This document shows, piece after piece, positions 8,725 through 17,632 of a DNA stretch of 32,241 bases. Numbering within the stretch: position 1 is the stretch's first letter; the number at the start of each line of letters is the position of its first letter. This stretch comes from JBGSOV01 sp964558715 (GTDB lineage: Bacteria; Patescibacteriota; Gracilibacteria; CAIRYL01; GCA-016699755), in the NCBI GenBank assembly GCA_964558715.1, contig CAZLFD010000012.1:1-32241 (forward strand), written 5' to 3'. The notes under the pieces were generated by a model. It was not told the DNA's origin and made no database searches. It was given only the letters and a program-made list of their open reading frames with translations. The position numbers and the translations under genes are program-made.

Positions 8725-9285
8725 ATGCCGAATCAAATCACCCGTTTTTGGCTGCTGCTTGCAATCCTTCTCTGCCCGATGAGTGCGTGGGCGCTCGATA
8801 CGGTGGCGGATGGTTTTCGCGTGGATATTGGCATTAACAAAAGAGTCGATGCGCATGGCACCTGCCAAACGGTAGTAAATAGTGGTGCGAAGAATTATTT
8901 TATCCCGACGCGTACGGCAACCGAGTGGACGAGTTTTCGCAATGCCGCCAGTGGACTTAGCGGAGTTACTATGCAGAATTGTGCCGCATCGCCGACACCA
9001 ACCCCGACCCCAACTCCAACTCCAACAACTACTGCACCGCCTGATCCATCACCGTTCCTTTCGCCTACGCCATCGCCAACAGGAATAGGGGCACCACCAT
9101 CACCATCTCCTTTCTGTGCGCCAAATGCAGTGCAAGGCTGTGTGGGTGACGATGTCTATTGGTTCGACAGCTGTGGCACGCAAGGTGATTTTGTAGAAAC
9201 CTGCGGAACCGGCCTCGTTTGTGAAGGCGGATCTTGTGTCGAAGATGAGGTTCCACCTCCACCACCTCCACCACCAGCATTTTAA
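8725..9285 (+). CDS. Secreted protein with Pro/Thr linker and Cys-rich module
   Basis: A 186-residue exported protein of no family I recognise. A signal peptide (FWLLLAILLCPMSAWA) precedes a small domain of about 70 residues with two cysteines. Next comes a low-complexity linker of TP and PSP repeats (about 90-130). A compact cysteine-rich module follows (six cysteines in FCAPNAVQGCVGDD...SCGT...TCGTGLVCEGGSCV), then a polyproline tail. The linker suggests surface display or attachment through the wall, and the Cys module suggests a small disulphide-bonded binding domain. It starts three bases after the S74 gene, so the two are almost certainly one transcript and may act together at the cell surface. 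Confidence 0.75.
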   Translation: MPNQITRFWLLLAILLCPMSAWALDTVADGFRVDIGINKRVDAHGTCQTVVNSGAKNYFIPTRTATEWTSFRNAASGLSGVTMQNCAASPTPTPTPTPTPTTTAPPDPSPFLSPTPSPTGIGAPPSPSPFCAPNAVQGCVGDDVYWFDSCGTQGDFVETCGTGLVCEGGSCVEDEVPPPPPPPPAF

Positions 9286-9327
9286 TAAGTCGTCAGCTTA
9301 AGAAATAAGTTTGTGAGAGACAGATGC

Positions 9328-9357
9328 AGGGTCACAATATTTTGTGCCCTTGATTTT
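9328..9357 (+). terminator. Probable rho-independent terminator of the surface-protein pair
   Basis: AGGG-T-CACAA (9328-9337) pairs with TTGTGCCCT (9342-9350) with one bulged T, followed by TTGATTTTATG. It lies 43 bp after the stop of the Cys-rich protein. The rest of the 242-bp gap to ftsH holds a second hairpin at 9401-9418 and no gene. Confidence 0.55.
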
Positions 9358-9527
9358 ATGGGTTTTCCTTGCTGATAGATTCCTTCTGAACACTGGTCAT
9401 GGTGTCCCGGAGGGCACCTGAATCGATTGAATCTCATGCGCGGAGGAACAACGCCGGGGGTCTTCTGCGTGAGACTCCCTGGGCTAAAACGAAGAGAACC
9501 CCCCCTCGCAGGAATGATAGAAAGTAA

Positions 9528-11432
9528 TTACTTCTCTCCTTCCTTTTTCGTCGATTTCTTGGTAGACTTCTTTTTTGTACTCGAAGCCTGTTTCTTATCT
9601 TTAAAAAATGCCTCGAACTCGTCTTTGTCGAGTGTCTCTTTTTTCATCAGTTCCGCGACAATCGCCTCTAACGTGTCTTTATTCTTTTCAACCATATCTA
9701 CCGAACGCTTCAGGCAATCTTTCAGTGTCTTTTGTACAAAGGCATCGATCTTGGTCGAGTACTCTTCTGAAATCCCCTTCAACCCCATGTACTCATAACC
9801 GGCGTGGTCTTCGGCATCGGCGTAGCTTACGGGCCCTAGATCACTCATTCCATAGCGGGTCGCCATGGCGCGGGCAGTGTGCGAGGCACGGCGCAGGTCG
9901 TCACTCACGCCAGTTTCGTTCTCACCAAAAATCACCACTTCGGCGGCGTAGCCACCCATTTTTACGCAGATATCATCGAGGAATTTCGATTTCGAAACGG
10001 AATACACATCTTCTTCGGGCATGCTCCAGGTTACCCCTAGCGCCATACCGCGAGAGACGATCGTCACTTTATGCACGGGGTCGGCATGTGGCAGTAGATA
10101 TGCCATCATCGCGTGCCCGGCTTCGTGATACGCCGTCTTCAGTTTCTGTTCCTTTTTCATGATGCGGCTTCTACGCTCTGGTCCGAGTGTCACTTTCTCT
10201 ACCGATTTACTGAGGTCGGCTTGCGTGATGGTTTTGCGGTTTTCGCGCGCGGTCAAAATCGCTGCTTCATTCATCAGATTCTCTAAATCGGCACCACTAA
10301 AGCCAACGGTGATGCGGGCGATCTGATTGAGATCTGCACCTTTTACTATGGGTTTCTCTTTTGCATGTACGGCGAGTATCTCTTCGCGCGCTTTGATATC
10401 GGGCATGTCGATAACGATACGCCGGTCAAAGCGCCCGGGTCTGAGCAAAGCTTTATCTAACACATCTGGGCGATTGGTAGCCGCGATGACGATGACATTA
10501 TTATCTTTTTCAAAACCATCCATCTCGGTAAGGATCTGATTCAAGGTCTGTTCGCGTTCGTCGTGCCCGCCGCTAAAACCGGCTCCACCACGTTGACGGC
10601 CAACAGCATCGATCTCGTCGATAAAGATGATTGCCGGAGCGTTCTTTTTTGCTTTTTCAAACAAATCGCGCACGCGGCTAGCACCCACGCCCACAAACAT
10701 CTCGACAAATTCTGAGCCAGAAATCGACATAAACGGCACGCTTGCTTCGCCCGCAACGGCGCGAGCAAGTAGGGTTTTACCGGTTCCCGGAGGGCCGACA
10801 AGCAGAACTCCACGCGGAATCTTGGCACCCATCTGGGTATATTTTTTTGGATTCTTGAGAAAGTCTACCACCTCTACGAGTTCCTCTTTTGCCTCATGCG
10901 CGCCGGCGACATCATCGAACTTAGTTTTTTTGCGCCGGCGGTCGAACACTTTTTCTTTCGATTTGCCGAACGAAAACGGCCCGCCTGCGCTTTTGCTCAT
11001 GCGGGTCATTAAAAAGATGATCACACCAAGGATGATGACAAAGGGCAAAATATCACCCGCAAGGCTTGCCCAAAAGCGCTGACTTTCGAGGCTGACGACC
11101 TCGACTGCGGTTCCACTTGGTGGGTCATTTAAGCCCATGTCTGCCAAAGAATCGGCAGACGAGCGCTTGGCGACATCGACTGTTGTTTCGGAGCCACGCG
11201 GCGTGCCGATCAAGTCTTCACCTTTTATCTGCACGAGTTCGTATTCGCCTTCTTTAAAATTACTAAGAAAAGCCGAAATCGGGAGCCCTTCTTCGGTCTT
11301 CTGGTCGTTTGGCTGCACAAAAATGCTCGACATTACGGTAAAGACAAACACGATGACAATCAGCAGAAACCAAGGTGATGGCCGCTTTGGCATTTGCATG
11401 TTTTGCTGCGGTTTTCGATTTTGCGTGGGCAT
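9528..11432 (-). CDS. ftsH: ATP-dependent zinc metalloprotease FtsH
   Basis: FtsH is a membrane-anchored hexameric AAA+ protease that degrades misassembled membrane proteins and some regulators. Two membrane segments (about 21-38 and 126-143) flank a shortened extracytoplasmic domain. The AAA module has Walker A GPPGTGKT (213-220), Walker B IIFIDEID (268-275) and the second-region RPGRFDR. The zinc site HEAGH is at 436-440, with the third ligand expected in SDDLRR. The tail is lysine/serine-rich. At 634 residues it is full length. Its start codon follows a pyrimidine-rich leader without a Shine-Dalgarno. It is the last gene of a minus-strand run of five, 93 bp behind a polytopic membrane protein, which suggests a quality-control role for that operon. 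It also begins MPTQ, like the two genes before it. Confidence 0.96.
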   Translation of the reverse strand: MPTQNRKPQQNMQMPKRPSPWFLLIVIVFVFTVMSSIFVQPNDQKTEEGLPISAFLSNFKEGEYELVQIKGEDLIGTPRGSETTVDVAKRSSADSLADMGLNDPPSGTAVEVVSLESQRFWASLAGDILPFVIILGVIIFLMTRMSKSAGGPFSFGKSKEKVFDRRRKKTKFDDVAGAHEAKEELVEVVDFLKNPKKYTQMGAKIPRGVLLVGPPGTGKTLLARAVAGEASVPFMSISGSEFVEMFVGVGASRVRDLFEKAKKNAPAIIFIDEIDAVGRQRGGAGFSGGHDEREQTLNQILTEMDGFEKDNNVIVIAATNRPDVLDKALLRPGRFDRRIVIDMPDIKAREEILAVHAKEKPIVKGADLNQIARITVGFSGADLENLMNEAAILTARENRKTITQADLSKSVEKVTLGPERRSRIMKKEQKLKTAYHEAGHAMMAYLLPHADPVHKVTIVSRGMALGVTWSMPEEDVYSVSKSKFLDDICVKMGGYAAEVVIFGENETGVSDDLRRASHTARAMATRYGMSDLGPVSYADAEDHAGYEYMGLKGISEEYSTKIDAFVQKTLKDCLKRSVDMVEKNKDTLEAIVAELMKKETLDKDEFEAFFKDKKQASSTKKKSTKKSTKKEGEK

Positions 11433-11525
11433 AAAAAATCAGGAGGAAAAAAGAGGGAGGAAGCAAGGCGAGAAGTATTGTTTCATGATTCCAGGCTGCA
11501 CGCAACGGGAAGTCGAGGATGAATC

Positions 11526-13760
11526 TTATTCGGTTGGGCTATGCCAGTTTTCGTTCTCGCTAAGAATGTTGGCAATTTGTTGCACACTTACACTAGGGTG
11601 CACACTGGCGATATTAGAGTAGTCAAAAATCGCTTGCAATGTAGTCATATCTAGTTTTTCTTCACCATCTCGGTTTTGTTTAAACGCTTCCATTATATTA
11701 TTGGCCAATTCTGCCGGAGTCGAGCCGGTGGCAGAAGTAGATATATTGAAATTCATAGGGCGTCGACTACCAATTGCAGGTAGGTTAACAATGATATTTT
11801 GTGTTGCAGGCGAACTTGGTGGACTATCGGTATCCGTACCCAAAGCTTTAGAGGTTGCCGTTGCCCCAGGCACTCTTCTTGCCAATTCGGAGACCACGTC
11901 TCTTTGGTTATCTGTACGACTAAAAATCTGAGTGGCTTTATCCGCATCCATGCCGTGACCTATGAAATTCTCTCTATTGTAAGCACCTGTGCCACGTTGG
12001 TTCAAATCATTAATAATAGTTCTTATTGTATCTATATCTGTCGAGGATATTGCACTCTGTTGTTCGGCCGACAAATTAGGTCCGCCGTATAGTGAACGCG
12101 CGCGTTCTGCAGATGCATTGCGAATATTTGCCCCAATATTTCTAAGCCCCGTAAAATGATCCATCGGTGCGGTAGTATCGCTCACCCCAGATCTTACGGG
12201 AATCCATGGCAGGTACATGGGGCTTTTGGCAATAAATGCGCCAAGGCCTTCTACACCACCTTTCATCGATTCGATGGTTCCCTTCGTAAAGCCATCCATC
12301 TTTTGCGCAATGGTCATGGTCTGCCACAAAATGGCAATGGCGATGATGTACCACAGAAACTGTTGCAGATTATCTATACCAGGAAGACCGGTAATCATCT
12401 CGATTCCGTTCACCTCTGTAGTAAAGACTTCTGTCAGATCGACCTGCCCGCCCACGATCACCATCATCATACCAAGAACTAAAGGAAAACCCATCATCGC
12501 CGGTAAAAACGCGTAGCCGATAAAGCTAGAGAAGCTGATCTTATCCATACTTCCTTCGCCGCTCCCAATGGCGTCTTTTACTACCCACAATAGCACAAGC
12601 AGCGGCGAAAGCACGATGTGTATCCACAGCATGATCACTCGTTCGAGTAACACCAGCATCATTGCGCTAAAGACAACGATGAGGATGATCATCAAAAGAA
12701 AGACAAATATCGTATTTAGTGACAGATCCATCAGATTATCCACTGCACTATTGGTAAGTACCAGTTGGTGCACGTCGAGCAAGCCGAAGGCAAACAATGT
12801 AGCGATATTATTGCGACTGACCATGTCCCAATCGATCGGGTCTTCATAAAACTCAATGGTAAAGACACCGTTCGCGCAGGTGTTTGCTCCTGCCGCAGCC
12901 AATGCACCACCGGCAGCATCTGGTGTGGGAGTACCCGCACTTTGGCTAAAATTGAGCCTTTTTACCTCATACACGCAGCGCCTTGTGTTCGGGGGTAAAA
13001 CGTCATCGCCTCCAAGACAAGGCGGTGGCTCACAATCTTCTATCAGTTCAAAACCATAATCCGGCATCGATGCCGGAATGGCATATACGACATGCGCTGC
13101 AACATTGGCGGCATCGAGCACGACACGCGCGCCAAACCAGGTGAAGTTAACGAGTACAACGGCAATTACAAATTTGGGCAATATCTGCCCGACCTTAAAA
13201 CCGTCGCCTGCGCCCATAACGCCACCACCGGCGGTGATTACTGTCATAAAGGCGATTACGAGCAACACGATAATAAAAGCGTAATTCACCAGATCGCGCA
13301 TGATGCGCCAAAAGTTATTAAGCAAGTTGGCAATGTCCACGCTGTCTGGATCATCATCCCCGGCATCGCCCATGATCAATTCGTTCCCCATTAATTCACC
13401 GATCAGCACGGCTTCGAACGAGACGATGGCAACAAAAATGTGATTTACAAACGAAGCCAGCTGCGAAAAGCTTTGCGCTATTTCTGAAGGTTCGTTGTTT
13501 GAAGGCGGTGGTTTACATTCCCCCCCTTGTATAGTCGCTCCATTAACGCCCTCAAGTTCGCAAGAGGCACCTTCTTCTTGAGCATAGACTGAGGTCGTCC
13601 ACATTCCATTTTCTGCAAGCTGCGAGAGCGATGGCCCCAAAGTAGCAAACAGCAGCGCGATTACAAAGAGCATCACCCCACTTTTTCGCATAAAAGTTTT
13701 GCGCCAGTCAGACCATGTTTGGCGCAGAGTGTTTCCCGATTGCTGTTTTTGTGTTGGCAT
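11526..13760 (-). CDS. Large polytopic membrane protein, VirB6/TrbL-like
   Basis: A 744-residue membrane protein. An N-terminal hydrophobic segment (about 29-47) ends near a possible signal-peptidase site (VYAQ). An extracytoplasmic Cys-containing loop follows, then roughly seven to nine membrane segments, including about 158-182 and 195-215 and a dense cluster around 350-490. A second soluble loop with four cysteines lies between them. The block LLERVIMLWIHIVLSPLLVLLWV resembles the conserved region of VirB6/TrbL channel components of type IV secretion systems, and the overall plan matches. The final 240 residues are hydrophilic and Ser/Gln-rich. The assignment is by architecture and one motif, not by strong homology. 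I start at the ATG at 13760. The start lies 39 bp behind the upstream gene, so co-transcription is likely. Confidence 0.65.
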   Translation of the reverse strand: MPTQKQQSGNTLRQTWSDWRKTFMRKSGVMLFVIALLFATLGPSLSQLAENGMWTTSVYAQEEGASCELEGVNGATIQGGECKPPPSNNEPSEIAQSFSQLASFVNHIFVAIVSFEAVLIGELMGNELIMGDAGDDDPDSVDIANLLNNFWRIMRDLVNYAFIIVLLVIAFMTVITAGGGVMGAGDGFKVGQILPKFVIAVVLVNFTWFGARVVLDAANVAAHVVYAIPASMPDYGFELIEDCEPPPCLGGDDVLPPNTRRCVYEVKRLNFSQSAGTPTPDAAGGALAAAGANTCANGVFTIEFYEDPIDWDMVSRNNIATLFAFGLLDVHQLVLTNSAVDNLMDLSLNTIFVFLLMIILIVVFSAMMLVLLERVIMLWIHIVLSPLLVLLWVVKDAIGSGEGSMDKISFSSFIGYAFLPAMMGFPLVLGMMMVIVGGQVDLTEVFTTEVNGIEMITGLPGIDNLQQFLWYIIAIAILWQTMTIAQKMDGFTKGTIESMKGGVEGLGAFIAKSPMYLPWIPVRSGVSDTTAPMDHFTGLRNIGANIRNASAERARSLYGGPNLSAEQQSAISSTDIDTIRTIINDLNQRGTGAYNRENFIGHGMDADKATQIFSRTDNQRDVVSELARRVPGATATSKALGTDTDSPPSSPATQNIIVNLPAIGSRRPMNFNISTSATGSTPAELANNIMEAFKQNRDGEEKLDMTTLQAIFDYSNIASVHPSVSVQQIANILSENENWHSPTE

Positions 13761-13799
13761 CAAGGTATTCTAGCAAAAAAGACAGAAAAAAAGAACTCT

Positions 13800-14666
13800 T
13801 TACGAAAGCAGGGTGACCGTACTCAGGGTACCCAGACCTGCTCCAACGATTTTGCAGAGTTTAAGCGCTGCACCACTGGCTTGGGTGGTGTCGGGTGACG
13901 GTCTGGCAAGGCGTATACGGCGCTCTTTTTCTGCTTGCCGTTTGGCATATTCTTGCAAGCGCTTTGTCATTTTCTCATGTTCTACCTGACGTTGATGTGC
14001 TGCGGCTTCGCGCATTGCTAGGCGCTCGGCTTGATTTATTCCACGCTGCTTGCCTTCTTTTTCTCTTGCGCGAACGGCGGCGATAAGCTCCGAATTTTCT
14101 TCGTAGCCTTGCTCGTCGCGATTTGCGACGCGACTTTCGGTCGCTGCAGGGCAGCGCTTGCGTACGCCAAGCAGGTATCCTGCTACGGTGCCCGCCACAA
14201 GTGAGTTTTGGTTGTCGGCGTTAGCGAAAGATATCTGAGAATAGTATTTGAGTTTATTCGTTTTCTCCAAATCGCTCGCGATAGCGAAACTGTTCCAAAG
14301 CCGTTCGTCGATGGAGATTTGTGCTGCTGCTGCCATCACTCGCTGGCGATAGAGTGGGCTTTCGCGTTCTGTGCCAAAAGCGCGTTGCGGATCGTGCGCT
14401 GCAAAGTACATCTTTTTTTCATCAGCAATGATCTGTTGCATACGACCATACGCGATTTTTGCCGCATCGATGACCTGCAGTTGCTCATGCGGATGCATGA
14501 GTGTAGGTGGCATAGTGGCAATGCGCGCCGCCATAAGGGCAGTCCATTCGAGTTCCTCTACATCTGTGGTTTTGAGTGCCCCGCCCGAAGCTTCGATCTG
14601 GTTCCGCCAGAGCGCGGCGCTTTGTTCAAATGAGGTATCTGCCGTTTGGTTTTGTTGGGTAGGCAT
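13800..14666 (-). CDS. Hypothetical protein with basic coiled coil and C-terminal hydrophobic end
   Basis: A 288-residue protein of no family I recognise. The N-terminal half is helical and Ala/Gln-rich. Residues of about 180-255 form a highly charged Lys/Arg/Glu coiled-coil-like segment (REKEGKQRGINQAERLAMRE and following). The last 25 residues are small and hydrophobic (IVGAGLGTLSTVTLLS), possibly a C-terminal tail anchor. The start lies only 3 nt after the stop of the upstream gene, which implies translational coupling. It shares the N-terminal MPTQ with the next two genes. A cytoplasmic partner of the membrane complex is a reasonable guess, no more. Confidence 0.7.
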   Translation of the reverse strand: MPTQQNQTADTSFEQSAALWRNQIEASGGALKTTDVEELEWTALMAARIATMPPTLMHPHEQLQVIDAAKIAYGRMQQIIADEKKMYFAAHDPQRAFGTERESPLYRQRVMAAAAQISIDERLWNSFAIASDLEKTNKLKYYSQISFANADNQNSLVAGTVAGYLLGVRKRCPAATESRVANRDEQGYEENSELIAAVRAREKEGKQRGINQAERLAMREAAAHQRQVEHEKMTKRLQEYAKRQAEKERRIRLARPSPDTTQASGAALKLCKIVGAGLGTLSTVTLLS

Positions 14667-14669
14667 GGT

Positions 14670-16802
14670 TTACTCTTCAGAAACAGACCGGCGTTCGTTC
14701 ATAATCGCTGCGACGTGTAAAAACACCTGCTCTAATTCGTGCCCTTTTATGTTTTTGTCGTAGAGAAATTTGATCGCCAGATAGCGTCGCTCGTTTGCAC
14801 CTTCCTCGTCAGTAAGATGGTGTACATCTTCTGGCCGAAGTTTTACCCCCATAATGCCAGAAAAGTCGGTTTTTCCTTCCGAAAGGTCTTCTCCTACCAA
14901 TTCATCTGGTGAAATCTGATAGTGGAATTTTCCGAATAGCACTGGCCCGTCGCGGGCAATTGGCGTCTCGCCGGTATATACTTCGTCTTCTTGCTCGGCC
15001 TGGTCTTGTGCTTTGCGTAATCGCTGTTGATGTTTCGCTTTTTGCTTTTGGGCGGCATAAAAGGCGCGCCTGCCCGCTTGGCTTAGATCGAGCTTGCGAA
15101 ACAATTCCTGTTCGCGTGGTTCTGCCAAGTCATCGAGAATACCACTTTCTTTAAAGCGAATCGAGTCGAGTAGGTTTTTCACGCGGTGCTCCGGATTAAA
15201 GAATGTGTCGACAGCGTTTTCTTTCAGTCCGTAATAGCCTGCGCCCATACTGGCGGCACCCGCAAGTATGTATGGGTTCTCCCAATCGCCGTTTTGAATT
15301 GCGATTGCCAGGTTTGCAAGCATGGTTCCGCCACCGGCGACAATAGCGAAGAGAGAAGCAATTCCTTCGGTCGAGAATATTTTATTTAACATACTGCCGG
15401 CTCTTTCGTAATTCTCGGGCGTAAAATTCAACTTCTCTCTTTCGGTAGTTGTAAAGCCGCTGGTCACGATTTCTTCTGCCAATTTATTGAAATCGATTTC
15501 GGTGTGGTACTCAAGGAGATCATCTGCCTTCTGCGCCAGTTCGTAGGAAGCGATCTGGTAGAGTGAACCGTCTTCGAGTAGTTCGGTGATTTTGCTATCG
15601 CTCCATTCCTCTTCTTGCGACCAATTTTGCGCGCGCTTCTGCAATTTTGATGGTGAAAATTCATTCTCCCTATCTTCGTACAGAATATTCTGGACTATCT
15701 CATACACCGCTGCGATTTCTTCGGGATCAGTTGTTACGCCGTTACCTGCGACATAGGCTCCTAACAGGCTGAGGCGTTCGTCATCCATTTTGCCGGCGAA
15801 CATATCTTTTTTGATACCGGTGATTATCGTCCGCAGCCGGTCAGGTACATCGATTATTTTTGTTTCAACAGCCGCGACTTCGTGCAGGCGTTCGTTTTCG
15901 GCCTCTTCCACTTCTGGATCGATTTCAAACTGTGATTGCAAGCGAGGGTCCGACAGCGCTATCTGATTGATGCGTTGAATAAGAATGCCCGGATCCCGTT
16001 CGAGAACTCGCGAAGTGACCGTTGCCAATGTTACCAGTTGTGAATAGGCGAATATACGATCTTCAAGCGGTATCTCATTTTTTTGCTCGATTTCTTCCAT
16101 CTGTGCCAAAATTTCTTCAAGCCGACCGGGATTGCTGTCATCACCTAAAAATTCATTTGCAAACGTAATCAGTTTTGGGCCGTCGCGAAAATTGAGCGGT
16201 TTTTCTATTACTTCTGCCGCATCGAGATAATTGAAAATGCTTTGAGTATCACGGTCTACCAGCTCTATCTCATAGATACGCTGCATTGCATCATTCGAAA
16301 CTTGGTGCGAATATTCATAGTCAAAGAGTTCTTTATCGGCAACCGGCATCGGCTGGGCGATAAATTCCTCCAGTATTTTTGATTCTGGATCGCGCTGTTT
16401 TTCATGCCAGGCGTCGATAAAATCTTTTACCCGTTCCTGTAAATACCTAAGGCTACCGGCAGCTTCGACTTCTACGCTTTCGCGCAACATGTCGAGCCGT
16501 GCCCGTGCTTCGGAGTCTTCTGGTTGTTGATCTAGTTCTTCAAGGCGCGCGACGATTTCACCTCTTTTTTCAGCGATAATGGCCGATAGCGGCCCCAAAA
16601 TTTCTTCTGCTCCATCAGTAATATCGTCTCTAAGATTGGCAGTGATTTCATCTTCGGTCAGGGGTTTTATGATTTCGCGCCAAGGCGGAAAATCGAACAC
16701 CAATTCATATGCATGACCTTGGTATTCATCGCTTTCTTCTTCCCACGGTGAACTTTTTAGCTCGTTGTAGACCCGTTGGCTGACCTCAAAGCCTTCACCC
16801 AT
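14670..16802 (-). CDS. Large acidic hypothetical protein with a central membrane hairpin
   Basis: A 710-residue, strongly acidic, mostly helical protein without recognisable domains. Residues 1-470 are charged and rich in Glu/Asp. Two short hydrophobic segments follow near 490-540 (LFAIVAGGGTMLANLAIAI and PYILAGAASMGAGYYGL), enough for one membrane hairpin. After this come a basic Gln/Lys-rich helix (AAQKQKAKHQQRLRKAQ) and a C-terminal soluble domain. Its ATG overlaps the stop of the upstream gene (TGATG), and the next gene begins 3 nt after its own stop, so it is central to the operon. The topology suggests a large cytoplasmic scaffold tethered to the membrane. Function unknown. Confidence 0.75.
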   Translation of the reverse strand: MGEGFEVSQRVYNELKSSPWEEESDEYQGHAYELVFDFPPWREIIKPLTEDEITANLRDDITDGAEEILGPLSAIIAEKRGEIVARLEELDQQPEDSEARARLDMLRESVEVEAAGSLRYLQERVKDFIDAWHEKQRDPESKILEEFIAQPMPVADKELFDYEYSHQVSNDAMQRIYEIELVDRDTQSIFNYLDAAEVIEKPLNFRDGPKLITFANEFLGDDSNPGRLEEILAQMEEIEQKNEIPLEDRIFAYSQLVTLATVTSRVLERDPGILIQRINQIALSDPRLQSQFEIDPEVEEAENERLHEVAAVETKIIDVPDRLRTIITGIKKDMFAGKMDDERLSLLGAYVAGNGVTTDPEEIAAVYEIVQNILYEDRENEFSPSKLQKRAQNWSQEEEWSDSKITELLEDGSLYQIASYELAQKADDLLEYHTEIDFNKLAEEIVTSGFTTTEREKLNFTPENYERAGSMLNKIFSTEGIASLFAIVAGGGTMLANLAIAIQNGDWENPYILAGAASMGAGYYGLKENAVDTFFNPEHRVKNLLDSIRFKESGILDDLAEPREQELFRKLDLSQAGRRAFYAAQKQKAKHQQRLRKAQDQAEQEDEVYTGETPIARDGPVLFGKFHYQISPDELVGEDLSEGKTDFSGIMGVKLRPEDVHHLTDEEGANERRYLAIKFLYDKNIKGHELEQVFLHVAAIMNERRSVSEE

Positions 16803-17323
16803 CAGAGCTTACACACACGAATGATCTTCTCGATAACGGTTTCGGTACGGTCGGTCTGCTCGTAAATATGTGCGCTTAAAAAGCTGCGCACTTCAGACGG
16901 ATCCTGATCGCCAAGCTGCAAAGTGACTTCGCGCACCAGACCAGATTTCGCATAAAAATTTACTGTGCGCATGTCGTTATCCGGATCGAAGATGATCCAA
17001 AAACTGTCGAGATCGGGATACGAATAAAACCTGCCGTCGGCAAGAATCCCATTGGTGGTAATGGCGATTTCAACGCTTTTCGGTTTTTCTTTATGTGTCA
17101 GAAAATATATGCCCGCAATCAGAATCACGACGATAGCAAAGGGATAGGCATCTTGCCAGATCGACCAGGCAATCAGCATTACGGCCAGTACCCCTGCCGC
17201 CAAAAACCAGTTGGGCCCGCGGTCGACCTCGCGAAATTCTGGAGCCTGCCAGGTGATGACAGTAGATCCGTAGTTAAACTCTTTGCCATCTTTCGATTTG
17301 GCAGTGGCTTTTTTCTGTTTCAT
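16802..17323 (-). CDS. Two-TM membrane protein with C-terminal PH-like domain, first gene of the operon
   Basis: A 173-residue protein with a short basic N-terminus, a WQAPEF motif, and two adjacent membrane segments (about 39-57 and 60-80). Its C-terminal domain of 90 residues has alternating beta strands (ITTNGILADGRFYSYPDLDSFWIIFDP), as in small membrane PH-like proteins. I recall proteins of this shape from CPR genomes close to type IV secretion-like loci; this is memory of context and not a named family. It opens the five-gene operon, directly behind a strong promoter with a leader of only about 15 nt. Its stop overlaps the start of the next gene. Confidence 0.75.
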   Translation of the reverse strand: MKQKKATAKSKDGKEFNYGSTVITWQAPEFREVDRGPNWFLAAGVLAVMLIAWSIWQDAYPFAIVVILIAGIYFLTHKEKPKSVEIAITTNGILADGRFYSYPDLDSFWIIFDPDNDMRTVNFYAKSGLVREVTLQLGDQDPSEVRSFLSAHIYEQTDRTETVIEKIIRVCKL

Positions 17324-17345
17324 GTGGGTTTGATATTATCTCTTG

Positions 17346-17374
17346 ATTATCGCAAAAAACGGACTTTTTTTCAA
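17346..17374 (-). promoter_or_regulatory. Sigma70-type promoter of the five-gene membrane operon
   Basis: Read on the minus strand: TTGAAA (17374-17369), a 17-bp spacer, then GATAAT (17351-17346). The expected start near 17339 leaves a leader of about 15 nt before the ATG at 17323. Confidence 0.65.
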
Positions 17375-17420
17375 GCGAAAGAGAGTGTCACTCCGGCTTG
17401 AACGGATTCGGTTCGGTGTT

Positions 17421-17530
17421 CCTCTCTCTTAAGGTAAGAGAGACTAGGTGAGGTCGATAGATAAAAAAACGACCCCCTACAACACCCCCTATCTCCCATT
17501 CGACAAGCTCCCCTCGAGCATGCTCGGGGC
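17421..17530. repeat. Composite intergenic repeat before the superoxide dismutase gene
   Basis: TCTCTCTTA pairs perfectly with TAAGAGAGA (17423-17443) and is followed by CTAGGTGAGGTCGA, nearly identical to the end of the element at 21546. A CCCCCT-rich stretch follows. A segment reading ATTCGACAAGCTC (17498) leads into a hairpin, CCTCGAGC/GCTCGGGG, ending at 17528. The 309-bp gap between the divergent operon and the dismutase holds no gene. Confidence 0.6.
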
Positions 17531-17618
17531 AGGCAGGGTCTGCGACAGGAGGAGAGGAATCGCAAAAAAGCGTTTGCATTTCTTTCCGTACTTGCCGTAG
17601 TTTGGTGATGCTTTTCTT

Positions 17619-17632
17619 TTTGGTATACCAAA
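17619..17632. promoter_or_regulatory. Palindrome at the dismutase start, shared with the nrdA promoter
   Basis: TTTGGTATACCAAA is a perfect 14-bp palindrome ending one base before the ATG at 17633. The 13-mer GGTATACCAAAAT recurs at 22916-22928, just upstream of the nrdA -35 box. It could be an operator shared by two genes used under oxygen; chance is not excluded. Confidence 0.3.

Noticed and set aside
8999..9030. Short tandem repeat as a CRISPR or microsatellite array
   Set aside because: It is the codon-level trace of the TP-repeat linker (ACNCCN units) and has no spacers.
9401..9418. Riboswitch-like structure downstream of the surface proteins
   Set aside because: Only one simple GGTGTCC/GGGCACC hairpin is seen, in a convergent gap with no downstream gene in the right direction.
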